This document shows, in pieces, positions 16,457 to 26,106 of a DNA stretch of 64,000 nucleotides; within the stretch, counting starts at the first letter, position 1, and each line of letters starts with the position of its first letter. This DNA comes from Franconibacter helveticus LMG 23732. GTDB lineage: Bacteria; Pseudomonadota; Gammaproteobacteria; Enterobacterales; Enterobacteriaceae. The position numbers and the translations under genes are program-made. The DNA is taken from positions 421,343-485,342 of the forward strand of contig NZ_AWFX01000042.1 in NCBI RefSeq assembly GCF_000463115.2, given 5' to 3'. The notes beneath the pieces were generated by a model. That model ran no database searches. It was not told where the DNA came from and saw nothing but the letters and a program-made list of their open reading frames with translations.

Positions 16457-17693
16457 CGTTAACAGCTTTTACGCCAGCTGCGAGACGCTCTGGCGGCCCG
16501 ACCTGCTGAATAAGCCGGTGGTGGTGCTCTCTAACAACGACGGCTGCATTATTTCCCGCTCGGCGGAGGCGAAAAAACTCGGCGTTACCATGGGCGCGCC
16601 CTATTTTCAGCAAAAGGCGCTGATGGAGCGCGCCGGGGTGGTCGTTTTCAGCAGCAACTATGCGCTTTACGGCGACATGAGCCAGCGGGTAATGACCACG
16701 CTTGAAGCGATCTGTCCGCGTGTGGATATCTACAGCATCGACGAAGCCTTTGCCGACGTAAGCGGCATCGGCGAGCTGGAGACGTTTGGCCGCTATATTC
16801 GCGACCGGGTTTATCAGTGCACCCGGTTAACCGTAGGCGTTGGCATCGCGCCGACCAAAACCCTCGCCAAGCTCGCTAACCATGCGGCGAAAACCTGGAC
16901 CAAAACCGGCGGCGTGGTGGATCTCTCAAATCCGCTGCGCCAGCGCAAGCTGATGGCGCTGCTGCCCGTAAGCAAAGTCTGGGGCGTGGGGCGGCGTCTC
17001 TCGGCGCGTCTTAACGCCATGGGTATTGAAAACGCGCTGCAACTGGCGCAAAGCGATATCGGCTTTATTCGCAAAAATTTCAGCGTGGTGCTGGAGCGCA
17101 CTGTGCGTGAACTGCGGGGCGAGTCCTGCCTGGCCTTTGAAGAGGTGCCCGCCACAAAGCAGGAGATAATTAGCTCCCGCTCGTTTGGACAAAAGGTCAG
17201 CGATTATCAGCAGGTGCGCGAAGGCATCTGCACCTGGGCTGCGCGGGCCGCGGAGAAACTGCGCGCCGAAAGGCAATACTGCCGCTACGTTTCCGCCTTC
17301 CTGAAAACCAGCCCGCACGACGACCATGAGCCTTACTACAGCAACCGCGCGGGCATCGCCCTCTCCACGCCAACCCATGACACCCGCGATATTATCGCCG
17401 CCGCCATCCGCTGCCTGGAGTCTATCTGGCGCGAAGGACTGCACTACCAGAAAGCAGGCGTCATGCTGGGAGACTTTTTTAGCCAGGGGGTGGCGCAGCT
17501 TACGCTTTTTGACGCGTACGCGCCGAAAGCCAACAGCGAAGCGCTGATGAACGTGATGGATACCCTCAACAAGCAAGGCAAAAACCGCCTCTGGTTTGCC
17601 GGCCAGGGCGTCAGGCAGGAATGGGGAATGAAGCGCGAATACCTTTCGCCTGCCTGGACCACCCGCCTGAGCGACGTGCCTGTCTGCCGCTGA
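16440..17693 (+). CDS. umuC: DNA polymerase V catalytic subunit UmuC
   Basis: A Y-family polymerase of 417 aa, close to E. coli UmuC (422 aa). Catalytic acidic residues are present: Asp6 (MYALIDVNSF), and Asp101/Glu102 (YSIDEAF). The thumb HhH region (VWGVGRRLSARLNAMGI), the little-finger domain and the C-terminal LTLFDAYAP, near a beta-clamp-binding QLxLF-like element (AQLTLF), are intact. Its translation probably depends on coupling to the upstream 42-codon ORF. No umuD lies in the window, so any cleaved UmuD partner must be encoded elsewhere. Confidence 0.95.
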   Translation: MYALIDVNSFYASCETLWRPDLLNKPVVVLSNNDGCIISRSAEAKKLGVTMGAPYFQQKALMERAGVVVFSSNYALYGDMSQRVMTTLEAICPRVDIYSIDEAFADVSGIGELETFGRYIRDRVYQCTRLTVGVGIAPTKTLAKLANHAAKTWTKTGGVVDLSNPLRQRKLMALLPVSKVWGVGRRLSARLNAMGIENALQLAQSDIGFIRKNFSVVLERTVRELRGESCLAFEEVPATKQEIISSRSFGQKVSDYQQVREGICTWAARAAEKLRAERQYCRYVSAFLKTSPHDDHEPYYSNRAGIALSTPTHDTRDIIAAAIRCLESIWREGLHYQKAGVMLGDFFSQGVAQLTLFDAYAPKANSEALMNVMDTLNKQGKNRLWFAGQGVRQEWGMKREYLSPAWTTRLSDVPVCR

Positions 17694-17809
17694 TTTTTCG
17701 GCCTGGCTGGATGTAGCGCAAAAAAAGCGCTTACCCACACGGGTAGACTCAGGGAAGAAACGTTAAAAGCCGTTTCGTTACTGGAACTTATAACGTAAGG
17801 AGGCAGTTT

Positions 17810-18916
17810 ATGGACCGTATTATTCAGTCACCCGGCAAATACATTCAGGGCGCAGGCGTGCTGGCGCGCATGGGGGAATATCTCAAACCGCTGGCGTCCA
17901 CATGCCTGGTGGTGGGCGATAAATTTGTGCTGGGTCTGGTGGAAGAATCGCTTCGCGAAAGCTTCGCCCGGGCAGGCGTTAAAGTGGAAATCGAGCCGTT
18001 TGGCGGCGAATGTTCGCAAAATGAGATAAACCGCCTGCGCGAACGGGCAGAAGCCGCGCGTTGCGGCGCCGTGCTTGGCATCGGCGGTGGTAAAACCCTC
18101 GATACCGCCAAAGCGCTGGCCCATTTTATGAACCTGCCGGTGGCGATTGCCCCCACCATTGCTTCCACCGATGCGCCATGCAGCGCCCTTTCGGTTATCT
18201 ACAGCGACAACGGCGAATTTGAGCGCTACCTGCTGCTGCCGTCTAACCCCAATATCGTGGTGGTGGATACCCGCATTGTCGCAGGCGCCCCGGCGCGGCT
18301 GCTGGCGGCAGGCATAGGCGACGCGCTCGCCACCTGGTTTGAAGCGCGCGCCTGCGCGCGCAGCGGCGCGGGCACGATGGCGGGCGGGCGCAGCACCCAG
18401 GCGGCCCTGGCGCTGGCGGAGCTTTGTTATAAGACGCTGCTGGCCGAAGGGGAAAAAGCGATGCTTGCCGCGAACCAGCATGTGGTGACAGAAGCGCTCG
18501 AACGCGTGGTGGAAGCGAACACCTTTCTTAGCGGCGTTGGCTTTGAAAGCGGCGGGCTTGCAGCGGCGCATGCGGTGCATAACGGCCTCACGGCAATCCC
18601 TGACGCGCATCATTATTACCACGGCGAGAAGGTCGCCTTCGGCACGCTGGTGCAACTGGTGCTGGAAAACGCGCCGCAGGAGGAACTGAATACAGTACTG
18701 CGTCTGACGCACGCGGTCGGCCTGCCGGTTACGCTTGCCCAGCTTGATATTAAAGAAGAGATACCGGCGAAAATGCGCCTCGTGGCGCAGGCGGCCTGCG
18801 CCGAAGGCGAAACCATCCACAATATGCCAGGCGGCGTGACGGTTGAACAGGTTTACGCCGCGCTGCTGGTGGCGGACCAGCTCGGGCAGCAGTGGCTCAG
18901 AGCGCACAGCGTTTAA
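17810..18916 (+). CDS. gldA: Glycerol dehydrogenase
   Basis: A 368-aa iron/zinc alcohol dehydrogenase-family protein close in length to GldA (367 aa). It shows the NAD-binding [40 protein letters not shown] and the metal-binding segments [10 protein letters not shown] and [10 protein letters not shown]. It oxidises glycerol to dihydroxyacetone. AAGGAGG lies 8 nt upstream of the ATG. It is monocistronic, with a strong terminator after it. Confidence 0.94.
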   Translation: MDRIIQSPGKYIQGAGVLARMGEYLKPLASTCLVVGDKFVLGLVEESLRESFARAGVKVEIEPFGGECSQNEINRLRERAEAARCGAVLGIGGGKTLDTAKALAHFMNLPVAIAPTIASTDAPCSALSVIYSDNGEFERYLLLPSNPNIVVVDTRIVAGAPARLLAAGIGDALATWFEARACARSGAGTMAGGRSTQAALALAELCYKTLLAEGEKAMLAANQHVVTEALERVVEANTFLSGVGFESGGLAAAHAVHNGLTAIPDAHHYYHGEKVAFGTLVQLVLENAPQEELNTVLRLTHAVGLPVTLAQLDIKEEIPAKMRLVAQAACAEGETIHNMPGGVTVEQVYAALLVADQLGQQWLRAHSV

Positions 18917-18929
18917 GTAACGCTGTGCA

Positions 18930-18957
18930 GGCGGGTGAAACTTCACCCGCCTTTTTT
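18930..18957 (+). terminator. gldA terminator
   Basis: GGCGGGTGAA/TTCACCCGCC forms a 10-bp GC-rich inverted repeat followed by TTTTTT, 13 bp after the gldA stop. Confidence 0.92.
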
Positions 18958-19072
18958 GGCTTTTTATGAAGGGGAATACGCGGCAGTTAACGATCGGGCG
19001 GGGATTAAAGATGCCGCCTTCCTGCATACGGGTGCGCCGTTAGCTGGCTTTCCGGCTCACAGCGCCAGCCTG

Positions 19073-19891
19073 TTACGCCTCATTAAATGGCGCTTCGCCT
19101 TTCAGCACCGCGTCTATGACCTGTAACGCCCCGCTGTCGTTATTGGAGCCGGTGGTGTATTTCGCCACTTCTTTTACGTCGCTTACCGCGTTGCCCATGG
19201 CGAAAGAGTAGGCCACGAGTTGCAGCATCTCTACATCGTTGCCGCTATCGCCCACCGCCACGCACTGTTCTTTCTCTACGCCCCAGCGCTTCATCAGACG
19301 CAGCAGCCCGCTTGCTTTATGGGAGCCGGGGATAATCAAATCAACAAAGCCGTAGCCGCTGGTTACCGGCTTCACCACGCCATCCAGCGTATGGTGCAGG
19401 CTCTCTACCAGCGCGGGGATTTCCGCATCCGGCAGGTTCAGGGAAAACTTAAATATCACGTCATCCAGAGCGTAAAGATCGTCCACGGGCTTGAGGCGAT
19501 GATAATGCTTCGACATCAGGCTGACGAAAGCCTCCGGCGCGCCTGCCTGGTAATAAGCGCTTTCAAGGCCGCAAACCACAAAGTTGATGCCTTCAAAGGC
19601 CGACAGCGCGTCGATCACCGCATGGTACTGCTCACGGGTCAGCGCGCCGTGGTGAATGCGCTCGCCCTGGTCGTAAACCAGCGCGCCGTTTTCCGCCACA
19701 AAGGAGATGTCGTCACGAATTTCCGGGAAGAAAGAGATAAGCTGGTAATACTGGTTACCGCTCGCCACCACAAAATGAATATCCTTCTCTTTCAGCGCGC
19801 GGTACTGCTGTAAAAACCTTTCTTTATCATAGGTTTTTTTGTCGTTCAGAAAGGTGCCGTCCATATCAACCGCGATGAGCTTGATTTTCAT
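19073..19891 (-). CDS. ybiV: Cof-type HAD sugar phosphatase, YbiV/SupH-like
   Basis: A 272-aa HAD hydrolase. Motif I is [10 protein letters not shown], motif [12 protein letters not shown], and motifs III/IV are [13 protein letters not shown] and [11 protein letters not shown], with a C2B cap between. The sequence tracks E. coli YbiV/SupH closely ([31 protein letters not shown]). The family dephosphorylates sugar phosphates such as fructose-1-phosphate, ribose-5-phosphate and glucose-6-phosphate. It stands alone between gldA and the pca cluster. Confidence 0.9.
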   Translation of the reverse strand: MKIKLIAVDMDGTFLNDKKTYDKERFLQQYRALKEKDIHFVVASGNQYYQLISFFPEIRDDISFVAENGALVYDQGERIHHGALTREQYHAVIDALSAFEGINFVVCGLESAYYQAGAPEAFVSLMSKHYHRLKPVDDLYALDDVIFKFSLNLPDAEIPALVESLHHTLDGVVKPVTSGYGFVDLIIPGSHKASGLLRLMKRWGVEKEQCVAVGDSGNDVEMLQLVAYSFAMGNAVSDVKEVAKYTTGSNNDSGALQVIDAVLKGEAPFNEA

Positions 19892-20023
19892 ACTGCCTCA
19901 TTGATTCGTTAACTCTGTCACAGAACATGCTAGCATTCTTTAATTAAAGAAACATATGAGTAAAAGGCGAATCATCTTCATTTGAAATAGATATTCAGAA
20001 GCTTCCGGGCCGCAGGATCCGAA

Positions 20024-20055
20024 AAAGCAAAACGCCCGGGTTATCGCCGGGCGTT
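20024..20055 (-). terminator. Terminator of the pca operon
   Basis: AACGCCCGG/CCGGGCGTT forms a 9-bp stem. On the minus strand it follows the pcaC stop by about 12 bp and runs into TTGCTTTTTC. Confidence 0.8.
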
Positions 20056-20067
20056 GTGTTTACCGTT

Positions 20068-20451
20068 TTACTGACTCTCCTGCTCATCAAAAACCTGCTG
20101 CGCCAGGTGCATCGTGGCGTTAGCGGCAGGCAGGCCGCAATAGAGAGCAGAGTGCATAATCAGCTCCTTAAGCTCTTCCCGCGTAACGCCGTTATTAAAG
20201 GCCGCCCGCAGATGCATCTTCAGCTCCGCTTCGCGATTGAGCGCGATAAGCATGGCGATGGTTATCATGCTGCGGGTATGGCGCTCAAGTGCTGGCCGCG
20301 TCCAGATTTCACCCCAGGCGTAGCGGGTGATGAAGTTCTGAAACTCGTCGTTAAGCGGCGTCAGGTTCTCAAGCGTACGCTCAACATGCGCGTCGCCAAG
20401 CACCGCGTGGCGCACCTCCATGCCCTGTTGATAGCGTTCTTCATCCTGCAT
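20068..20451 (-). CDS. pcaC: 4-carboxymuconolactone decarboxylase
   Basis: A 127-aa AhpD-fold protein with the characteristic WTRPALERHTRSMITIAML and the HSALYCGLPAANATMHLA segment. It decarboxylates 4-carboxymuconolactone to 3-oxoadipate enol-lactone. The length is normal for stand-alone PcaC (about 130 aa). It overlaps pcaD by 11 bp, which suggests coupled translation. It is the last gene of pcaIJFBDC. Confidence 0.93.
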   Translation of the reverse strand: MQDEERYQQGMEVRHAVLGDAHVERTLENLTPLNDEFQNFITRYAWGEIWTRPALERHTRSMITIAMLIALNREAELKMHLRAAFNNGVTREELKELIMHSALYCGLPAANATMHLAQQVFDEQESQ

Positions 20452-21214
20452 GACGTTCCTCCTGGCTTGCTAAAAAAGCGAGCAGCGCGTCGTTAAACGC
20501 CTGCGGCGCTTCCACATTCGATAAGTGCGAAGCGGGTAAGACGGTAAGCTGCGCATCCGGCGCCTGCTGGCGAATAAATTCTCCGTCGGCAACGGTGGTA
20601 ACCGGGTCGTGCTGACCGGCAAGCACCAGCAGCGGCAGCGTCATGTTTTTGACTTCAGCGCGCAGGTCCGCCCCGCCAAGGGCTTCGCAACAGGCGGCGT
20701 AACCTTCGGGGTTGATCTGCGACAGCTGTTGAATAAGCGGCGCCACCACCTGCGGCGACTGATGGCGAAACGCTTCGCTAAACCAGCGTTCCGCCGCGCT
20801 TGCGGCTACGGCTTCCATGCCTTCTTCACGTACGGTGCGGGCGCGAGCGTCCCAGCCCGCCTGTTCGCCGATTTTCGCCGCGCTGTTGGCGATGGTGACA
20901 GAAATAAAGCGCTCCGGCGCAAAGCGCGCCAGCCATAAGCCCGTCAGCCCGCCCATGGAAATACCGCAAAAGTGGGCTTTGGCGACAGAAAGCCTGTCTA
21001 AAAGCGCAATAACATCGGCGCCAAGTTGTGACAACGTCACGCTGCCGCGTTTGTCGGTTCGCCCGTGGCCGTGCGTGTCGTAGCGCAGTACGCGGTAATG
21101 CGCAGCCAGCGCCGCCAGCTGCGGCTCCCATAAAGAAAGCGTGGTGCCAAGCGAATTAGAGAGGACGACCAGCGGCGCCCCTTCCGGCCCGTCGAGCTGA
21201 TAATGAATCGTCAT
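20441..21214 (-). CDS. pcaD: 3-oxoadipate enol-lactonase
   Basis: A 257-aa alpha/beta hydrolase with the nucleophile elbow GISMGG, an acid-loop Asp (LAGQHDPVT) and the catalytic His (LPASHLSNVEAP). It hydrolyses 3-oxoadipate enol-lactone to 3-oxoadipate. The ATG overlaps the pcaB stop by 4 bp and the 3' end overlaps pcaC, so all three genes are translationally chained. It is a separate protein here, not a PcaD-PcaC fusion. Confidence 0.93.
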   Translation of the reverse strand: MTIHYQLDGPEGAPLVVLSNSLGTTLSLWEPQLAALAAHYRVLRYDTHGHGRTDKRGSVTLSQLGADVIALLDRLSVAKAHFCGISMGGLTGLWLARFAPERFISVTIANSAAKIGEQAGWDARARTVREEGMEAVAASAAERWFSEAFRHQSPQVVAPLIQQLSQINPEGYAACCEALGGADLRAEVKNMTLPLLVLAGQHDPVTTVADGEFIRQQAPDAQLTVLPASHLSNVEAPQAFNDALLAFLASQEERHAG

Positions 21215-22554
21215 AATGTTTCCTTGTATCGCGCCAGTACCTGGCGGACAAACACGGGCGCGCTGCCCGTCGCCTGGTCAGGCGAGAGCAACTGCGCAAG
21301 GCTCGCGGCGGTAAAATAACGGCTGATCAGCGCATCGTCAGCCAGCAGCGTTTGCAGCGCCGCGCCCTCATCCAGCGAACGGTGACACAACGTCTCCATA
21401 TGCTGGTGCGCCGCCTGCTTGCCGATATGTTCGGCAAGCTTGAGCGTGACCGGCTCGGCAAACACCAGCCCGTGAGTGATTTGCAGGTTATCGCGCATTT
21501 TTTCCGGGAATACCTGCATGTCGCGGATAAGCTCAAGGCTTGTCTGCATTACGCCGCCTGCAAGGGTGATGATTTCCGGCAGCGTTTCCCATTCCGCCTG
21601 CCAGCCGCCGAGCGCCCTTTCATGCTGCTGAAGCTGGCTGGCGTAAAGTGTCGCCATCAGGCCTGGCAGCCGCGTGTTAGCCGTGAGGATCGCCGCGCAG
21701 GCGACCGGGTTGCGCTTGTGCGGCATAGCGGAGGAGCCGCCGCGCCCTTCGGCAACCGGTTCTGCCGTTTCCGCCACTTCGGTTTGCATCATCAGCGCGA
21801 AATCGCTGGCGAATTTGCCGAGCGTGGCGGCTACGCCCGCATACCAGCTGCCTGCCTCCAGCAGACGATCGCGCTGGCTGTGCCACGGCGTGTCGGGCAA
21901 CGTGAGCGAAAGCGCCGAAGCCAGCGCCTGCGCCACCTGCGGCCCCTTTTCGTTCAGCGAGGCCAGGGTGCCCGCCGCGCCGCCAAACTGCACCGTCAGT
22001 ACGCGGGGCCGAAGCTCATCCAGCCGTACGCGCCAGCGCAGCAGCGCATCCAGCGTGCCGGCAAGTTTTAGCCCGAACGTGGTGGGCAAGGCATGTTGCA
22101 GCCAGGTTCGCCCTGCCATAACCGTCTGCTGGTGGCGCTCCGTTTGCGCCGCCAGCGCGGCAAGAAGATCGCTCAGCAAAACCTGGGTTTGGTCGAAGGC
22201 GTCGCGCAGTTGCAGCATCAAACCGCTGTCGATAATGTCCTGGCTGGTGGCGCCCCAGTGCACGTAGCGCGCAGCGTCTTCATCCGCCGCCTTCACGCGG
22301 GCGGTAAGCTGCTTAACCAGCGGAATAGCAAGATTGCCCGCCCCCGCCGCCGCGTGCGCAAGCCCGGCGGCGTCTAACAGCTTTACATCGCAATGCCGCG
22401 CTATCGCCGCCGCCGCGTGCGGCGGCACAATGCCGCACTGGGCCTGCGCGCCCGCAAGCGCCGCCTCCACATCCAGCATCCGTTGCAGCGTCGCTTCGTC
22501 GCTGAACAGCGGCGTTAGCCCTGAAGGCCGCAGCAGCGGCGTCAGAAGTTTCAT
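21211..22554 (-). CDS. pcaB: 3-carboxy-cis,cis-muconate cycloisomerase
   Basis: A 447-aa fumarase/aspartase-superfamily enzyme. It contains the signature GGSSAMPHKRNPVACA (the SSxMPxKxN loop), the region VHWGATSQDIIDSG and the PcaB-type N-terminus (LTPLFSDEATLQRMLDVEAAL). It converts 3-carboxy-cis,cis-muconate to 4-carboxymuconolactone. It lies 9 bp after pcaF in the operon. Confidence 0.94.
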   Translation of the reverse strand: MKLLTPLLRPSGLTPLFSDEATLQRMLDVEAALAGAQAQCGIVPPHAAAAIARHCDVKLLDAAGLAHAAAGAGNLAIPLVKQLTARVKAADEDAARYVHWGATSQDIIDSGLMLQLRDAFDQTQVLLSDLLAALAAQTERHQQTVMAGRTWLQHALPTTFGLKLAGTLDALLRWRVRLDELRPRVLTVQFGGAAGTLASLNEKGPQVAQALASALSLTLPDTPWHSQRDRLLEAGSWYAGVAATLGKFASDFALMMQTEVAETAEPVAEGRGGSSAMPHKRNPVACAAILTANTRLPGLMATLYASQLQQHERALGGWQAEWETLPEIITLAGGVMQTSLELIRDMQVFPEKMRDNLQITHGLVFAEPVTLKLAEHIGKQAAHQHMETLCHRSLDEGAALQTLLADDALISRYFTAASLAQLLSPDQATGSAPVFVRQVLARYKETL

Positions 22555-22563
22555 TTCTGCTCC

Positions 22564-23769
22564 TTATGCGCGTTCGATAATCATCGCGATCCCCTGCCCC
22601 ACGCCAATACACATGGTGCACAACGCGTAGCGCCCGCCGGTGCGTTTAAGCTGCAACGCGGCGGTCATGGCGATGCGCCCGCCAGAGGCGCCAAGCGGAT
22701 GGCCAAGCGCAATGGCGCCGCCGTTCGGGTTTACATGCGCTGCGTCATCCGGCAAGCCCAGGTCGCGCGTTACCGCCAGCGCCTGAGCAGCAAAGGCTTC
22801 ATTAAGTTCGATAACGTCCATTTGATCAAGCGTCAGACCGGTTTGCGCCAGCACTTTGCGCACCGCCGGCGCAGGGCCAAAGCCCATGATGCGCGGTGGA
22901 ACACCGGCTGTCGCCACGCCGACGATGCGCGCCAGCGGCTCCAGCCCGTGGGCTCGCATCGCCTCTTCGCTTGCCAGCAGCAGCGCGCAGGCGCCGTCGT
23001 TAACGCCGGAGGCGTTGCCTGCCGTTACCGTACCGTCCGCGCGAACCACGGGTTTAAGCTTCGCCAGCGCCTCACGCGAGGTGGCGCGCGGGTGCTCATC
23101 GCGGGTAAAGCTGACCGGCTCGCCCTTACGCTGCGGAATCAAGACCGGGATAAGCTCGTCGTCAAACAGCCCCATCTCCTGGGCGCGGGCGGTACGAAGC
23201 TGGCTGCGTAACGCGAAGGCATCCTGATCCTCCCGGCTGACGCCAAACTGCGCGGCGACGTTTTCCGCTGTTTCCGGCATAGTATCAACGCCATAGCTCG
23301 CTTTCATCAGCGGGTTGATGAAGCGCCAGCCGATGGTGGTATCTTCAAGCGACATGCTGCGGCTGTATGCGCTTTCCGCTTTACCCATGACAAACGGCGC
23401 GCGGGACATGCTCTCCACGCCGCCCGCCACCATCAGGCGCGTCTCGCCGCTTTTAATCGCCCGCGCCGCCACGCCGATGGCGTCGAGGCTTGAGCCGCAG
23501 AGCCGGTTGACCGTGCTGCCCGGCACCGTTTCCGGCAGGCCCGCCAGCAGCAGCGCCATGCGCGCCACGTTGCGGTTGTCTTCCCCCGCCTGGTTGGCGC
23601 AGCCGTAAATCACATCGTCAATCAGCGCCGGGTCGAGGTTCGGGTTGCGCTCAAGCAGCGCTTTCAGCGGCAGGGCCGCCAGATCGTCGGCGCGAACGCC
23701 CGCCAGCGCGCCGCCAAAGCGGCCAAAAGGGGTGCGAACCGCATCGCAGATAAATGCCTGACTCATCAT
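22564..23769 (-). CDS. pcaF: 3-oxoadipyl-CoA thiolase
   Basis: A 401-aa thiolase with the acyl-Cys motif NRLCGSSLDAIGVAARAI, the His motif GGAIALGHPLGASGGRI and the C-terminal Cys motif CTMCIGVGQGIA. The IRDG-less N-terminus AFICDAVRTPFGRFGGALAG is typical of beta-ketoadipyl-CoA thiolases (PcaF/PaaJ). Its neighbours fix it as PcaF, which cleaves 3-oxoadipyl-CoA to succinyl-CoA and acetyl-CoA. Confidence 0.94.
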   Translation of the reverse strand: MMSQAFICDAVRTPFGRFGGALAGVRADDLAALPLKALLERNPNLDPALIDDVIYGCANQAGEDNRNVARMALLLAGLPETVPGSTVNRLCGSSLDAIGVAARAIKSGETRLMVAGGVESMSRAPFVMGKAESAYSRSMSLEDTTIGWRFINPLMKASYGVDTMPETAENVAAQFGVSREDQDAFALRSQLRTARAQEMGLFDDELIPVLIPQRKGEPVSFTRDEHPRATSREALAKLKPVVRADGTVTAGNASGVNDGACALLLASEEAMRAHGLEPLARIVGVATAGVPPRIMGFGPAPAVRKVLAQTGLTLDQMDVIELNEAFAAQALAVTRDLGLPDDAAHVNPNGGAIALGHPLGASGGRIAMTAALQLKRTGGRYALCTMCIGVGQGIAMIIERA

Positions 23770-23775
23770 AGTTCC

Positions 23776-24432
23776 TTACGCGCTCTGCGCCAGTTGACCG
23801 AAACTGAGCTTCACCGGCGTCAGCCGTTGCAGCTCTTCAAAAGAGAGGCCGTTGAAGATCTCGCGCACCACCGGCCCTTTATCCGTGATATCGATAACCG
23901 CAAGGTCGGTATAAATGCGGCTGACGCAGCCGACGCCGGTAAGCGGATAAGTACAGGTTTCCACCAGCTTGCTCTCTCCCTCGCGGGTCAGCAGCTCCAT
24001 CATCACGAAAACCTGGCGCGCGCCGATGGCGAGATCCATCGCGCCGCCCACGGCGGGGATGGCGTCCGGCGCGCCGGTGCTCCAGTTAGCAAGGTCGCCG
24101 GAAGCGGATACCTGATAAGCGCCCAGCACACAGATATCCAGATGCCCGCCGCGCATCATGGCGAACGAATCGCCGTGGTGGAAAAAGCTGCCGCCGGTCA
24201 GCAGCGTCACATACTCTTTACCGGCGTTAATCAGATCCGGGTCCTCTTCGCCCTCGGCGGGTTTCGGTCCCATGCCGAGCAGGCCGTTTTCGCTGTGCAG
24301 AAAGATTTCTTTATCGGCAGGCAGATAGTTGGCGATACGGGTCGGCAGGCCGATCCCTAAGTTCACATAAGCCCCTTCCGGGATATCGCGCGCCACGCGC
24401 TGCGCCATTTCGTCACGGGTGAGACGTTTCAT
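23776..24432 (-). CDS. pcaJ: 3-oxoacid CoA-transferase subunit B
   Basis: A 218-aa class I CoA-transferase beta subunit with the catalytic-Glu motif SENGLLGMGP and the glycine-rich VNLGIGLPTRIANYL. With PcaI it transfers CoA from succinyl-CoA to 3-oxoadipate. It lies 9 bp downstream of pcaI. Confidence 0.93.
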   Translation of the reverse strand: MKRLTRDEMAQRVARDIPEGAYVNLGIGLPTRIANYLPADKEIFLHSENGLLGMGPKPAEGEEDPDLINAGKEYVTLLTGGSFFHHGDSFAMMRGGHLDICVLGAYQVSASGDLANWSTGAPDAIPAVGGAMDLAIGARQVFVMMELLTREGESKLVETCTYPLTGVGCVSRIYTDLAVIDITDKGPVVREIFNGLSFEELQRLTPVKLSFGQLAQSA

Positions 24433-24441
24433 TAATGCTCC

Positions 24442-25131
24442 TTATGCGCTTTGCGAAAGCGCAGATGCAGGCTCCAGCGCCACCACGCGCTGCACGAAAA
24501 TACCGGGGGTAATAATGTGTTCCGGATCCAGCTCGCCGAGCGGCACCAGACGGCTGACCTGAGCGATGGTAGTAGCGGCCGCAGTCGCCATAATCGGCCC
24601 GAAGTTACGCGCCGCTTTGCGATACACCAGGTTGCCCCAGCGGTCGCCCTCGAAGGCTTTAATCAGCGCGAAGTCGGCTTTTAGCGGGTACTCCAGGACA
24701 TAGTGGCGGCCATTGATTTCACGCGTCTCTTTTCCCTCGGCAAGCGGCGTGCCGTAACCGGTCGGGGTAAAAATAGCGCCAAGCCCGGCGCCCGCGGCCT
24801 GGATGCGCGCGGCCAGGTTGCCCTGCGGCACCAGCTCCAGCTCCACTTTGCCCCGGCGGTAGAGGTCGTCAAAGATTTGGGAGTCCACCTGGCGCGGGAA
24901 GGAGCAGATCATTTTGCGCACCCGGCCCGCTTTCAGCAGCGCCGCCAGCCCCACTTCGCCATTGCCGGCATTGTTGTTGATGATGGTGAGGTCGCCCGCC
25001 CCCTGGGCTATCAGGGCGTCGATCAGCTCGGTGGGCTGCCCGGCGGCGCCGAAGCCGCCAATCATGATGGTGGCGCCGTCCGCAATACCGGCAACCGCCT
25101 CTTCCAGCGAAGGCACGCTTTTATCAATCAT
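24442..25131 (-). CDS. pcaI: 3-oxoacid CoA-transferase subunit A
   Basis: A 229-aa alpha subunit with GFGAAGQPTELIDALIAQG and the ENNAG-equivalent region (TIINNNAGNGEVGLAALL). I used the ATG at 25129-25131, which has GGAG/AGAGG upstream; an in-frame start 51 nt earlier would place a PcaR box inside the coding region. It is the first gene of pcaIJFBDC, transcribed away from pcaR. Confidence 0.93.
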   Translation of the reverse strand: MIDKSVPSLEEAVAGIADGATIMIGGFGAAGQPTELIDALIAQGAGDLTIINNNAGNGEVGLAALLKAGRVRKMICSFPRQVDSQIFDDLYRRGKVELELVPQGNLAARIQAAGAGLGAIFTPTGYGTPLAEGKETREINGRHYVLEYPLKADFALIKAFEGDRWGNLVYRKAARNFGPIMATAAATTIAQVSRLVPLGELDPEHIITPGIFVQRVVALEPASALSQSA

Positions 25132-25146
25132 CCTCTGCTCCTTGAT

Positions 25147-25161
25147 GTGCGATAGTCGCAC
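25147..25161. promoter_or_regulatory. PcaR box, pcaI-proximal
   Basis: GTGCGATAGTCGCAC is a near-perfect palindrome and a variant of the 15-bp PcaR element GTTCGATAATCGCAC known from Pseudomonas. It lies 16 bp upstream of the pcaI start. Confidence 0.7.
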
Positions 25162-25211
25162 CGTTATGCGTTGTTCGAACAAAATGTGACGCTGCTAACG
25201 AGTCCGGTCAA

Positions 25212-25245
25212 GGGCGATAATCGAAATATAGTGCGATTATCGAAC
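25212..25245. promoter_or_regulatory. Pair of PcaR boxes in the pcaI/pcaR divergent promoter region
   Basis: GTGCGATTATCGAAC at 25231-25245 is the exact reverse complement of the Pseudomonas PcaR consensus GTTCGATAATCGCAC. A second copy at 25212-25226 (GGGCGATAATCGAAA) matches it at 12 of 15 positions. Such clustered boxes are where IclR-family PcaR binds to activate the pca genes and repress its own. Confidence 0.85.
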
Positions 25246-25296
25246 ATGCGTTATCTTTGTTCCTGGAGTGTGATCGAGCGCGTAATCAGGAGAAAA

Positions 25297-26106
25297 ATGA
25301 TGGCGATACATCCGGACGACCGCCTTAACGGCGATGCGGACCCGTTTAAGGGCGACCCGAATTTTATGGCCTCGCTGGCGCGAGGGCTTGAGGTGATCCA
25401 GGCGTTTACGCCGCAGCGGCGGCTGCTTTCTATTTCGCAGATAAGCCAGAAAACAGGCATTCCGCGCGCAGCGGTGCGCCGCTGTCTTTACACGCTGAGC
25501 AAACTGGGGTTCGTTTACGCGGAAGATGGCAAAAATTACCAGCTGCGCCCGCGTATTCTGTCGCTCGGCCACGCTTACCTTGCCTCCACGCCGCTGGCGC
25601 GCGCCGCCCAGCCGGTGCTCAAGCAACTCAGCGATATGCTGAACGAATCCTGTTCTATCGCCACGCTGGATGGCGATGACATTCTCTACATCGCCCGCGC
25701 CTCCAGTTCGCGCATCATGACCATTGATTTGGATATCGGCAGCCGCTTGCCCGCCTGGTCCACCTCGATGGGGCGCGTGCTGTTGAGCTATTTGCCGGAT
25801 GAGCAACTGAACGCGCTGCTTGGGCGCATTACCATGATCCGCTATACGCCGCAGACGGTGGATTCGGTAGCGAAACTGCGCGAAGAGTTAAAGCGGGTAC
25901 GCCAGCAGGGGTATGCGCTTAACGATCAGGAACTGGAGATGGGGCTGCGGTCAATTGCGGTGCCGATCATTAACCCGCAGGGGGTGGTGGAGGCGGCGCT
26001 GAACGTTGGCGTGCACGCGGGCCAGGTTTCTGCTGAAGAGCTGCAAACCCGCGTGCTGCCAGAGCTGCAAAACGCCGCCCGGGAACTGGCGCTGCTGCTG
26101 GATTAA
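25297..26106 (+). CDS. pcaR: IclR-family regulator of the beta-ketoadipate pathway
   Basis: An N-terminal winged helix-turn-helix (FMASLARGLEVIQAFTPQRR, then LSISQISQKTGIPRAAVRRC) precedes an IclR effector domain (CSIATLDGDDILYIARASSS, MGRVLLSYL). The start is ATGATG at 25297/25300, 4-7 nt after AGGAG, giving 268-269 aa; earlier in-frame codons run through the operators. It is divergent from pcaIJFBDC and PcaR boxes lie between. The co-inducer of known PcaR proteins is 3-oxoadipate. Confidence 0.92.
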   Translation: MMAIHPDDRLNGDADPFKGDPNFMASLARGLEVIQAFTPQRRLLSISQISQKTGIPRAAVRRCLYTLSKLGFVYAEDGKNYQLRPRILSLGHAYLASTPLARAAQPVLKQLSDMLNESCSIATLDGDDILYIARASSSRIMTIDLDIGSRLPAWSTSMGRVLLSYLPDEQLNALLGRITMIRYTPQTVDSVAKLREELKRVRQQGYALNDQELEMGLRSIAVPIINPQGVVEAALNVGVHAGQVSAEELQTRVLPELQNAARELALLLD

